Below, in pieces: positions 53,549-64,000 of a stretch of 64,000 nucleotides of DNA. Both the position numbers and the translations under genes were made by a program. Source of the DNA: Roseateles toxinivorans (GTDB lineage: Bacteria > Pseudomonadota > Gammaproteobacteria > Burkholderiales > Burkholderiaceae_C); assembly GCF_004362525.1 (NCBI RefSeq), contig NZ_SNXS01000001.1, positions 1,105,510-1,169,509 on the forward strand, written 5' to 3'. The notes beneath the pieces are model-generated. The model did no database searches. It was not told the DNA's origin and saw only the letters and a program-made list of their open reading frames with translations. Position 1 is the stretch's first letter, and each line of letters starts with the position of its first letter.

Positions 53549-53749
53549 ATGATGCTGATGAAGAATTGCCGAGAAGTGACCGGCTTGACCCTGCAGTCGC
53601 TGGATCGCGAGCTGAGCTGGCAGGAGCGCCTTGCCGTGCGCCTGCACATGGTGATCTGCTCTGCCTGCCCCAAGTTCGCCCGCCAGGCGCAGTTCATGCG
53701 CAGCGCCATGGGCCGCTGGAAAAGCTACTCGGAGCAGGACAAGCGCTGA
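53549..53749 (+). CDS. Miniature ZAS-type anti-sigma factor
   Basis: 66 aa. The core carries the zinc-anti-sigma motif H-x3-C-x2-C at His33, Cys37 and Cys40 (RLHMVICSACPKF), with a further Cys7 and an amphipathic helix (LTLQSLDRELSWQERLAVRL) as in zf-HC2 proteins. No membrane segment is present, so it would be cytoplasmic, like the redox-sensing RsrA/ChrR group. GAGGGA precedes the ATG at 53549. It probably holds the upstream ECF factor inactive until zinc or thiol chemistry releases it. Confidence 0.75.
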   Translation: MMLMKNCREVTGLTLQSLDRELSWQERLAVRLHMVICSACPKFARQAQFMRSAMGRWKSYSEQDKR

Positions 53750-53798
53750 TTTCAAGCCATCTTTTAGGGATGGCAGCGCTGCGGTGATGGGCATAAAA

Positions 53799-53828
53799 AG
53801 CGCTCACTTGAACTGCTGGAGCGCTCAC
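53799..53828 (+). repeat. Tandem AGCGCTCAC repeat before the metalloprotease gene
   Basis: The 9-mer AGCGCTCAC occurs at 53799-53807 and again at 53820-53828, exactly 21 bases apart, two helical turns. The second copy overlaps the Shine-Dalgarno region and ends one base before the ATG at 53830. It could be a DNA operator or an RNA control site. A small hairpin GCCATC/GATGGC (53756-53774) precedes it after the anti-sigma gene. Confidence 0.45.
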
Positions 53829-53829
53829 C

Positions 53830-54885
53830 ATGCTGCGTTGCACCTGTCACCCTCACCCGCTGCTGTGCATCATCCCGCCCTATATGCTGGACAACCTCAG
53901 CACCTCGTCGGACGCGGCGGTGCGCAAGCAGGCGGTGGACGCCATTGCCGCCTCGGCCGAGGCGCGCGCCGTGCGCACGGTCATGCAGTCCATGCCGATG
54001 ATGGCGGCCTTCGCCGCGCCGTCGGCCAAGAAGAATCGCCTGATCCATGACGTCAAGGGTCTCGGCATGAGTCGTCTGCCCGGCAAGTTGGTGCGCAAGG
54101 AGGGCGACAAGGCCGTGGCCGATCCGGCCGTCAACGAGGCCTATGACTTCAGCGGCGTGACCTACGACTTCTATATGAAGCAGTTCCAGCGCAACTCGCT
54201 GGACGGCCGCGGCACCACGCTGGTCTCCAGCGTGCACCTGGGCAAGAAGCTCAATAACGCGTTCTGGAACGGACAGCAGATGGCCTATGGCGACGGCGAC
54301 GGCCAGCTGTTCGTGCGCTTCACCAAATCGCTGGACGTGGTCGGCCATGAACTGACCCATGGCGTGATCTCGCACGAGTGCAATCTGGAATACCAGGACG
54401 AGTCGGGCGCGCTGAACGAGCATTTCGCCGATGTGTTCGGCGTGCTGATCAGCCAGTGGAAGAAGAAGCACACCGCCGCCAAGGCGACCTGGCTGGTCGG
54501 CAAGGAGATCATGGGCCCCGGCACCAAGGCCAAGGCGCTGCGCGACTTCGGCCCCGGCAAGGCCTACGAAAACGACCCCAATCTGGGCACCGACCCGCAG
54601 CCCAAGCATCTGCGCGACAAGTTCGTCGGCAGCTTCGACAACGGCGGCGTGCACCTGAACTCCGGCATCTTCAACCACGCCTTCTTCCTGTTTGCCAAGG
54701 CGGTCGGCGGCTATGCCTACAACGAGCCGGGGGCGATCTGGTATGAGACGATGCGCAAGCTGTCGAGCAACAGCCAGTTCATCGACATGGTGACGACCAC
54801 GCAGATGGTGGCGACCAAGAACCATGGCAGTGGCAGCAAGCAACTGAAAGCGCTCAACGATGCCTGGAAAGCGGTTGGATTCTGA
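53830..54885 (+). CDS. Protealysin-like M4 metalloprotease
   Basis: 351 aa, shorter than secreted thermolysin precursors and without a signal peptide, as in protealysin. The PPYML motif (residues 16-20) marks the short propeptide. The zinc site is HELTH at 173-177 with Glu197 in GALNEHFADVFG. Other M4 features are NNAFWNGQQMAYGDGDG, the FDNGGVHLNSGIFNHAFF segment containing the transition-state His, and the C-terminal helices. Protealysins act inside or are released by Gram-negative bacteria. The downstream gene, overlapping by 26 bases, encodes an emfourin-type inhibitor. Confidence 0.92.
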   Translation: MLRCTCHPHPLLCIIPPYMLDNLSTSSDAAVRKQAVDAIAASAEARAVRTVMQSMPMMAAFAAPSAKKNRLIHDVKGLGMSRLPGKLVRKEGDKAVADPAVNEAYDFSGVTYDFYMKQFQRNSLDGRGTTLVSSVHLGKKLNNAFWNGQQMAYGDGDGQLFVRFTKSLDVVGHELTHGVISHECNLEYQDESGALNEHFADVFGVLISQWKKKHTAAKATWLVGKEIMGPGTKAKALRDFGPGKAYENDPNLGTDPQPKHLRDKFVGSFDNGGVHLNSGIFNHAFFLFAKAVGGYAYNEPGAIWYETMRKLSSNSQFIDMVTTTQMVATKNHGSGSKQLKALNDAWKAVGF

Positions 54886-55185
54886 TTCTGTCGATTGGCA
54901 GCAGCTGCGGCTGACCGAGCAGGGCGGCTTTGCCGGCTTGCTGCGCGGGGCCGAGTTGCGCGCCGCCGACCTGGATACCAGGCAAGCGGGCCGGATTGCG
55001 AAGTTGCTGGGCCAGGCCCAGGGGGCTGCCCGCCAGGCGCCCGACTATCCCGATGGCCAGACCCTGAGCCTGGAAGTGCAGACCGCGGCCGGGCCCTGGT
55101 CTGCCAAGTTCGACTGCGCCGATCTGCCCGAGGCGCTTGACGAACTTAAGAGCCTGCTGACCCTCAAGCCGATGAAGCCAGGCTC

Positions 55186-55189
<4 letters not shown>
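54860..55189 (+). CDS. Emfourin-like protealysin inhibitor
   Basis: 109 aa. [53 protein letters not shown] matches the emfourin family, small slow-binding protein inhibitors of protealysin found immediately behind the protease gene. It starts inside the protease gene (26-base overlap in another frame), which couples expression, and its N-terminal residues are written over the protease C-terminus. Its stop TAG and the oxoprolinase stop on the other strand share the palindrome CTAG, so the two genes meet tail to tail with overlap. Confidence 0.85.
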
Positions 55190-58818
<3,629 letters not shown>

Positions 58819-58843
58819 GGTGCTTGATCTCGTGTCCAAGGGT

Positions 58844-59428
58844 TCAGAGCGAGGTGGCGGCGCGGGCGGCCTGGTCGTAAAGGCCCGACATGCTGCGCAG
58901 CAGCCGCGCCATCTCGCCGATGTCATAGTTGCGCTCGACGTCCAGGTTGTCCACCAGGCAGGCCTCGCGCACCTCGCGGTAGCGGGCGGCGGCGGCTTCG
59001 CCCTCGGACGTGGGGCTGTAGAAAACTTCCTTGCCCTGCTTCTCGGCCAGCACCAGGCCGGCGGCCACCAGCTTCTTCAGACCGTAGGCCACCACATGGG
59101 TGTCTTCGTAGTTCAGCACGAAGCAGATGTCGGCCAGCTTCTTGTTGCGGGCGCGGTGGTTGACGTGGTGCAGCAGCAGCACATCGGTGATGGTCAGGTC
59201 CGGGCAACCACTGGCGGCCATGCAGCGCACGGCCCAGCGCGAGAAGGCGTTCCAGGCCACGATCAGGCCGAACTCGAACTCCGACAGCTCCAGGCTGCGC
59301 GGTGAGACCAGGTGCGAGGACGAGACGATGCCGCGGCCGTTGGCCGATGCCGGCAGCTCGGGCTTGGCGCCCTTTATATGGCCTAGGGCTGCGGCCTTCT
59401 TCGGGCTGTTCAGGGACTTGCTGGCCAT
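58844..59428 (-). CDS. MarR-like winged-helix transcriptional regulator of the oxoprolinase/TRAP locus
   Basis: 194 aa. The ATG at 59428 follows GGAG six bases upstream. A basic, probably disordered N-terminus (about 1-45) precedes a winged helix ([67 protein letters not shown], about 82-150). The wing and dimer helices match the MarR fold. It is encoded between the oxoprolinase gene (26 bases downstream) and the divergent TRAP operon, and the intergenic region holds a 12-bp inverted repeat, so it likely represses both directions until a ligand appears. Confidence 0.82.
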   Translation of the reverse strand: MASKSLNSPKKAAALGHIKGAKPELPASANGRGIVSSSHLVSPRSLELSEFEFGLIVAWNAFSRWAVRCMAASGCPDLTITDVLLLHHVNHRARNKKLADICFVLNYEDTHVVAYGLKKLVAAGLVLAEKQGKEVFYSPTSEGEAAAARYREVREACLVDNLDVERNYDIGEMARLLRSMSGLYDQAARAATSL

Positions 59429-59442
59429 GGTTGTCTCCAAAG

Positions 59443-59523
59443 GTCTTGCCGATACTTTATCTATAAATTATCAGCAAACTTTAAATATTTTGAAATCCTG
59501 GGGTCAACCACTATCGGCAAGAC
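59443..59523. promoter_or_regulatory. Divergent operator region with 12-bp inverted repeat (regulator/dctP)
   Basis: GTCTTGCCGATA (59443-59454) and its exact reverse complement TATCGGCAAGAC (59512-59523) flank an AT-rich 57-base centre. One copy sits beside the regulator start and the other beside dctP. In the AT-rich centre a minus-strand pair TTCAAA and GATAAT with 16-base spacing is a fair promoter for the regulator. The two copies look like one operator placed at each divergent promoter, or at either end of a repression loop. Confidence 0.6.
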
Positions 59524-59577
59524 GGGCAACACGGCGCATGCTTCGCAGGTCGTTCTACCCCACCCACTGGAGTGATC

Positions 59578-60558
59578 ATGAAAGCTTCCCGTCGTCTTAT
59601 CCTCGCCGCCGTTCTGCTGGCCTGCGGTGCCGGTCAAGTGGCCCAGGCGCAAGTGAAATGGGACCTGCCCTCCGCCTACCCGGCCGCCAATTTCCACACC
59701 GAGAATCTGATGCAGCTGGCGGCCGATGTGGACAAGGCCACCGGCGGCAAGCTCAAGATCACCGTACACGCCAATGCCTCGCTGTTCAAGGCGCCCGAGA
59801 TCAAGCGCGCCGTGCAGGGCGGCCAGGCGCAGATGGGCGAGATCCTGCTGGTCAACTACCAGAACGAATGGCAGACCTTCGGCGCCGATGGTCTGCCCTT
59901 CCTGGCCGACAGCTATGACGAATCGGCCAAGCTCTACAAGGCGCAGAAGCCGGCGCTGGAGAAGAAGCTGGCCGAGCAGGGCATGATGCTGCTGTACAGC
60001 GTGGCCTGGCCCCCGCAGGGCATCTTCAGCAAGAAGCCGATCAACTCGGCGGCCGATCTGAAGGGCATCAAGTGGCGCGCCTACAGCCCCGCCACCGCGC
60101 GCATTGCCGAGCTGGTCGGCGCCCAGCCGGTCACCGTGCAGGCGGCCGAGCTGTCCCAGGCCATGGCCACCGGGGTAATCGAGTCCTATATGTCCTCCGG
60201 CGCCACCGGCTATGACACCAAGACCTACGAGCACCTGAAGTACTTCTACGACACCCAGGCCTGGCTGCCGAAGAACGCCGTGCTGGTCAACAAGGCCGCC
60301 TTCGACGCGCTGGACAAGCCCACGCAGGCCGCCCTGCTGAAGGCGGGCGCAGAGGCCGAAACCCGCGGCACGGCCCTGTCCAAGCAGAAGAACACCGAGT
60401 ACCTGGACCTGCTGAAGAAGAACGGCATGAACATCCTGCCGCCCTCGGCTCAGTTGAAGGCCGACATGAAGAAGGCCGGTGACACCATGCTCAAGGAATG
60501 GCTGGAGAAGGCTGGCCCCGAGGGCAAGGCCGTGGTGGACAGCTATTCGAAAATGTGA
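59578..60558 (+). CDS. dctP: TRAP transporter periplasmic substrate-binding protein
   Basis: 326 aa. The ATG at 59578 follows GGAG. Signal peptide to about residue 25 (VAQAQ). The DctP fold shows WDLPSAYPAANFHTENLMQLAADVDKATGGKLKITVHANASLFKAPEIKRAVQGGQAQMGEI, LKGIKWRAYSPATARIAELVGAQPVTVQAAELSQAMATGVIESYMSSG, with the conserved Arg in KWRAYSP that usually salt-bridges a substrate carboxylate. This fits an organic acid substrate such as 5-oxoproline or a related compound. TGATG overlap to dctQ. Confidence 0.92.
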   Translation: MKASRRLILAAVLLACGAGQVAQAQVKWDLPSAYPAANFHTENLMQLAADVDKATGGKLKITVHANASLFKAPEIKRAVQGGQAQMGEILLVNYQNEWQTFGADGLPFLADSYDESAKLYKAQKPALEKKLAEQGMMLLYSVAWPPQGIFSKKPINSAADLKGIKWRAYSPATARIAELVGAQPVTVQAAELSQAMATGVIESYMSSGATGYDTKTYEHLKYFYDTQAWLPKNAVLVNKAAFDALDKPTQAALLKAGAEAETRGTALSKQKNTEYLDLLKKNGMNILPPSAQLKADMKKAGDTMLKEWLEKAGPEGKAVVDSYSKM

Positions 60559-61103
60559 TGACCCAGGTCGCCACCTCAGCGCCGCCGACTGCGGCGCGCC
60601 GTCTGCTCGACGGCTTGTTCGATGTCACAGCCGCCCTCGGGGCGCTGTGCATGATCGCCCTGCTGCTGATGGTGCTGCTGTCGGTCGTACAACGCCAGCT
60701 GAGCTTTCATGTGCCCGGCACCGATGCCTATGCCGGCTATCTGATGGCCGGGGCCGGCTTTCTGGCCCTGGCCCACACGCTGAAGCGCGGAGAGCACATC
60801 CGTGTGACCCTGATCCTGGGCCTGCTGCATGGCCGCACGCAACGCGCGCTGGAGCTGTTCTCGCTCACCGTGGCTTCGGTGCTGGCCATTGCCATGGCCT
60901 GGTTCAGCGCCCGATTGGTCTATCAGTCCTGGACCTTCCATGACATCTCCACGCTCAGCGACGGCACGCCGCTGTGGCTGCCGCAGCTGAGCATGGCCAT
61001 AGGCACGCTGGTGCTGGCGATTGCCTTTGTCGACGAGCTGCAACTGGAGTGGCGCGGCCTGCGTGCCGTCGCCAGCAGCGAGGAAGCCCTGCACAATGAA
61101 TGA
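60558..61103 (+). CDS. dctQ: TRAP transporter small membrane subunit
   Basis: 181 aa with four membrane helices (about 22-46, 55-78, 97-120, 140-165). The family pattern AALGALCMIALLLMVLLSVVQRQLSFHVPGTDAYAGYLMAGAGFLALAHTLKRGEHIRVTLI is clear. It forms the integral-membrane module with DctM in sodium- or proton-coupled uptake. Its start overlaps the dctP stop as TGATG and its end overlaps dctM by eight bases. Confidence 0.92.
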   Translation: MTQVATSAPPTAARRLLDGLFDVTAALGALCMIALLLMVLLSVVQRQLSFHVPGTDAYAGYLMAGAGFLALAHTLKRGEHIRVTLILGLLHGRTQRALELFSLTVASVLAIAMAWFSARLVYQSWTFHDISTLSDGTPLWLPQLSMAIGTLVLAIAFVDELQLEWRGLRAVASSEEALHNE

Positions 61104-62397
61104 CATCGCCATCACCCTGCTGTTGATCGTCTCGCTGTTCCTGATTCTCGGCAGCGGCGTCTGGATCGGCCTGGCGCTGTCGGGCGTGGCCTGGGTGGCG
61201 ATGTCGCTGTTCAGCCCCCGCTCGGCCGGCGATGCGATGGCCGTGACGATCTGGGGCTCGGCCTCGGGCTGGACCCTGACCGCACTGCCGCTGTTCATCT
61301 GGATGGGCGAGATCCTGTTCCGCACCCGCTTGTCCAGCGATATGTTCCGCGGCCTGGCACCCTGGCTGCAGCACCTGCCCGGACGGCTGCTGCACACCAA
61401 TGTGGTGGGCTGCGCGATCTTCGCCGCCGTGTCGGGGTCAAGTGCGGCCACCTGCGCGACGATTGGCAAGATGACCCTGCCCGAATTGAAGCGGCGCGGC
61501 TATCCGGATGACATCTCGATCGGCTCGCTGGCCGGTGCCGGCACGCTGGGCCTGCTGATACCGCCGTCCATCATCATGATCGTCTATGGCGTCACCGCCG
61601 ATGTGTCGATCTCCGACCTGTTCATTGCCGGCGTGCTGCCGGGCATCATGTTGGCCGGCCTTTTTTCGGGCTATCTGATCTATTGGGCGCTGCGCAACCC
61701 GGACAAGGTGCCGCCGGCCGATGCGGCCATGAGCTTCATGGAGAAGCTGCGGGCCTCGGGCAGCCTGATTCCGGTGGTGCTCCTGATCGGCGCCGTGCTG
61801 GGCTCGATCTACGCCGGCATCGCCACCGCCACCGAGGCGGCGGCCGTCGGCGTGCTGGGCTCGCTGATACTGTCGGCGCTGCAAGGCTCGCTGAACTGGC
61901 AGAGCTTCAAGGATTCGCTGTTGGGTGGCACGCGGCTGTACTGCATGATCGCGCTGATACTGTCGGGGGCAGCCTTCCTGACCCTGGCGATGGGTTACAT
62001 CGGGCTGCCGCGCCACCTCGCCGAATGGATCGCCACGCTGGGCCTGAGCCCCTTCGGCCTGCTGATGATGATGATGCTGTTCTACATCGTGCTGGGCTGC
62101 TTTCTGGATGGCATCTCGATGGTGGTGCTGACCATGGGCGTGGTCATGCCCACGGTGCTCAAGGCCGGCATCGACCCGCTGTGGTTCGGCATCTTCATCG
62201 TGCTGGTGGTCGAAATGGCCCAGATCACGCCGCCGGTGGGCTTCAACCTGTTCGTGCTGCAGGGCATGACCAAGCGCGAGATTGGCTATATCTCGCGCGT
62301 CACCCTGCCCTTCTTCTTCCTGATGATTGCGGCGGTGGTGCTGATCTATGTGTTCCCGCAGATCGTCACCTATTTGCCCCTGCGGATGAAGGGCTAG
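61096..62397 (+). CDS. dctM: TRAP transporter large membrane subunit
   Basis: 433 aa, about 11-12 membrane helices. Signature stretches are SLAGAGTLGLLIPPSIIMIVYGVTADVSISDLFIAGVLPGIMLAGLF, IATATEAAAVGVLGSLILSALQG, GCFLDGISMVVLTMGVVMPTVLKAGIDPLWFGIFIVLVVEMAQITPPVGFNLFVLQG, all typical of DctM (IT superfamily elevator transporter). It completes the dctPQM operon beginning at 59578. Confidence 0.94.
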   Translation: MNDIAITLLLIVSLFLILGSGVWIGLALSGVAWVAMSLFSPRSAGDAMAVTIWGSASGWTLTALPLFIWMGEILFRTRLSSDMFRGLAPWLQHLPGRLLHTNVVGCAIFAAVSGSSAATCATIGKMTLPELKRRGYPDDISIGSLAGAGTLGLLIPPSIIMIVYGVTADVSISDLFIAGVLPGIMLAGLFSGYLIYWALRNPDKVPPADAAMSFMEKLRASGSLIPVVLLIGAVLGSIYAGIATATEAAAVGVLGSLILSALQGSLNWQSFKDSLLGGTRLYCMIALILSGAAFLTLAMGYIGLPRHLAEWIATLGLSPFGLLMMMMLFYIVLGCFLDGISMVVLTMGVVMPTVLKAGIDPLWFGIFIVLVVEMAQITPPVGFNLFVLQGMTKREIGYISRVTLPFFFLMIAAVVLIYVFPQIVTYLPLRMKG

Positions 62398-62408
62398 ACA
62401 GAGAATAG

Positions 62409-62423
62409 GGGCACTTGTTGCCC
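62409..62423 (+). terminator. Weak hairpin after dctM
   Basis: GGGCA (62409-62413) pairs with TGCCC (62419-62423) over a 5-base loop and is followed by GTATTTCC. It lies 12 bases after the dctM stop, a sensible place for a terminator, but the stem is short. The remaining 120 bases before the next gene show no other element. Confidence 0.35.
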
Positions 62424-62545
62424 GTATTTCCGTGCGCTGGGCGCAGGCGGCGCTCCATACCATCCTCGCAATGGCGTTAGCATGACGCAGGCGGCTTGTC
62501 GCGCGCGCTTGTGCCGTGTCTGACGGCCCGTATTGGGAGATTGCT

Positions 62546-64000
62546 ATGTCCGATTTATCGCCACTGACCTGGTCAGAGCCCACCATGCCGGCGGAGCTGT
62601 CTGCGTCGGCGGCCGCCGAGCCCGAGCCCTTTCGCTGGCCCTCCCCCCCTTATTCCGCCTACCCGCAGCCACAGGCACAGACCGCTCCCGAGCCCTGCGA
62701 AATCATCGGTCTGAACGGCAGCCGCATGGTCGGCCGGGTGATTCTGATGGTGCCCGAGGAGCGTCTGGCGCAGATCAATATTCCACCGGCGCGCACCACG
62801 CTGGGCCTCAAGTTCGCCCAGTTCAGCACCATGAAGCTGCTGCAGCCGCTGGAACCGCGGCCGCGCCTGACCGAGGGCCGCTCCACTGATATGGAGCTCG
62901 ACCGCCGCCCCCGCTTCGAATACACCATAGAGCTCAAGAACGGGACCGAGCTCACCGGCATGACCATCGGCTATGAGCAGGACCGCATTGGCCTGTTCCT
63001 GTTCCATCCGATCAACGAGGACAGCGACGCGGTGCAGCGCGTGTTCGTGCCCGATGAGGCGATCGCGAGCTTCGACGTCGGCACACGCATTGGTAAGCTG
63101 CTGGTGGAAGACAGCGCCGCCACCGCCGCCGAGATCGAGGAGATCGCACGCGAGCAGCAGGAGCTGCGCTCGCGTCGGGTCGGTGACATTCTGGTCACCA
63201 ACCAGGTGGTCACCGCCGAGCAGTTGCTGGTCGCCATCGAGCAGCAGTCCAAGATGCCCATGGTGCGAATAGGCGAGGCGCTGCTGGCGATGGAGCTGGT
63301 TTCCACCCGCCAGCTCGATGAGGCGCTGGAGCAGCAGCGCAGCGATCGTTCGGTGCCGCTGGGCGAGTTGTTGGTGCGCAAGGGCGTCGTCTCGCGCCAG
63401 GCGCTGCAATCGGCGCTGGCCCGCAAGATGGGCTATCCGCTCGTCGATGTGGACCATTTCTCGGTGGAGGCCGATGCAATCCGCAAACTGCCCTTCGCCG
63501 CGGCACGGCGCCTGGAGGTGCTGCCGCTGCTGATACGCGATGGCCGGCTGATCGTCGCCCTCGAAGACCCGACCCGCCGCGACACGCTGGACGAGGTCGA
63601 GTTCATCACCCAGATGAAGGTCGTGCCGACCCTGACCAAGGTCGGTTCGCTGCACTTCGCCCTGCCCACCACCTACGAGCGCTTCGGCAGCGAGGGCAAC
63701 GCGCGCAGCGAACTGAACTTCGTGCCGCTGACGGTCGAGTTCGAGCCCGACAACACCAACAAGCTGGTCGAGTCGCTGGAGCGCGAGCAGCTGGACCGGC
63801 CCTCTCGCGAGGACGAGAAGCCGCTGGAGCAGTCCGACAACTCGCTGGTGCGTTTGATCAACACGATGATCATCGAGGCCAGCAACCAGGGCGTGTCCGA
63901 CATCCATATCGAGACCTATCCGGGCCGCGACAAGGTCAAGATCCGTTTCCGCAAGGACGGGCGCCTGCACCCCTATCTGGAGCTGCCCCACACCTACCGC
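62546..64000 (+). CDS. GspE/PilB-type secretion ATPase (5' part, continues past window end)
   Basis: 485 codons are visible from the ATG at 62546 and the frame is open at base 64000. Residues 1-55 are Pro/Ala-rich and probably disordered. Residues 56-200 form a domain I do not recognise (CEIIGLNGSRMVGRVIL...FEYTIELKNGTELTGM). Then come three 30-residue repeats beginning RVGD (211), RIGE (241) and PLGE (271), of MshEN/T2SSE-N character, then MGYPLVDVDHF and LPFAAARRLEVLPLLIRDGRLIVALEDPT. NSLVRLINTMIIEASNQGVSDIHIE opens the ATPase N2 domain. Walker motifs lie beyond the window. It may power the pilus encoded near 38-43 kb or a separate secretion system. Confidence 0.85.
   Translation, partial: MSDLSPLTWSEPTMPAELSASAAAEPEPFRWPSPPYSAYPQPQAQTAPEPCEIIGLNGSRMVGRVILMVPEERLAQINIPPARTTLGLKFAQFSTMKLLQPLEPRPRLTEGRSTDMELDRRPRFEYTIELKNGTELTGMTIGYEQDRIGLFLFHPINEDSDAVQRVFVPDEAIASFDVGTRIGKLLVEDSAATAAEIEEIAREQQELRSRRVGDILVTNQVVTAEQLLVAIEQQSKMPMVRIGEALLAMELVSTRQLDEALEQQRSDRSVPLGELLVRKGVVSRQALQSALARKMGYPLVDVDHFSVEADAIRKLPFAAARRLEVLPLLIRDGRLIVALEDPTRRDTLDEVEFITQMKVVPTLTKVGSLHFALPTTYERFGSEGNARSELNFVPLTVEFEPDNTNKLVESLEREQLDRPSREDEKPLEQSDNSLVRLINTMIIEASNQGVSDIHIETYPGRDKVKIRFRKDGRLHPYLELPHTYR

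Overview
The window comes from a GC-rich betaproteobacterial chromosome, most likely order Burkholderiales and perhaps close to Roseateles/Paucibacter/Rubrivivax. That placement is an inference from the high GC content, PEP-CTERM and DUF4394 secreted proteins, a ubiD-type ubiquinone gene, RibB with a decayed GTP cyclohydrolase tail, and a ZTP-type glyA leader. Coding density is very high. No insertion sequence, prophage, CRISPR array, rRNA or tRNA was seen, and no gene-free stretch exceeds 300 bases.

Layout. 1-1.3 kb: partial DUF4394 secreted protein and a diguanylate cyclase. 1.4-6.2 kb: marR-oprM/nodT-emrA-emrB efflux operon under a promoter carrying its own operator-like palindromes. 6.3-8.8 kb: MsbA-type ABC exporter and a ccdAB toxin-antitoxin pair. 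8.8-12.2 kb: thyA-folA, DUF4337, an unknown CxxC membrane protein and exonuclease III. 12.2-15.9 kb: nicotinamide salvage (pncA-pncB), an Lrp/AsnC regulator and divergent ornithine cyclodeaminase. 16-18.1 kb: PAS chemoreceptor and glyoxalase I. 18.1-20.6 kb: edd-eda. 20.7-22.8 kb: chaC, a MobA-like nucleotidyltransferase and pdxH.

22.8-28.3 kb: a probable zinc-acquisition operon (ABC ATPase, FtsX-like permease with a His/Asp-rich loop, DUF3299 protein, small His/Cys protein, ZnuD-like TonB receptor) downstream of msrA and a giant DUF748/OmpA-tail envelope protein. 32-35.9 kb: YdcF, a run of hairpins downstream of ubiD, ubiD, and a lytic transglycosylase. 36-37.9 kb: ZTP riboswitch-glyA-nrdR. 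38-42.9 kb: six type IV minor-pilin genes including unusually large PilX- and PilV-like proteins. 43-43.9 kb: a PEP-CTERM protein. 44-48.4 kb: ribD-ribB-ribH-nusB and an aminotransferase. 48.4-50.9 kb: ybgC-tolQ-tolR-tolA without tolB-pal.

50.9-55.2 kb is the most interesting block. It holds a bufferin (copper-binding RiPP) cluster bufA-bufB-bufC, a divergent ECF sigma factor with a 66-residue ZAS anti-sigma protein, and then a protealysin-like metalloprotease overlapping its emfourin-type inhibitor. 55.2-62.4 kb: a fused HyuA-HyuB oxoprolinase, a MarR-type regulator and a TRAP transporter (dctPQM), probably one catabolic locus controlled through a 12-bp inverted repeat in the divergent promoter region. 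62.5 kb to the end: the N-terminal 485 codons of a GspE/PilB-type ATPase with three exact 30-residue repeats.

Most start choices rest on visible Shine-Dalgarno sites or stop/start overlaps. Family names come from recognising sequence motifs, with no database search.
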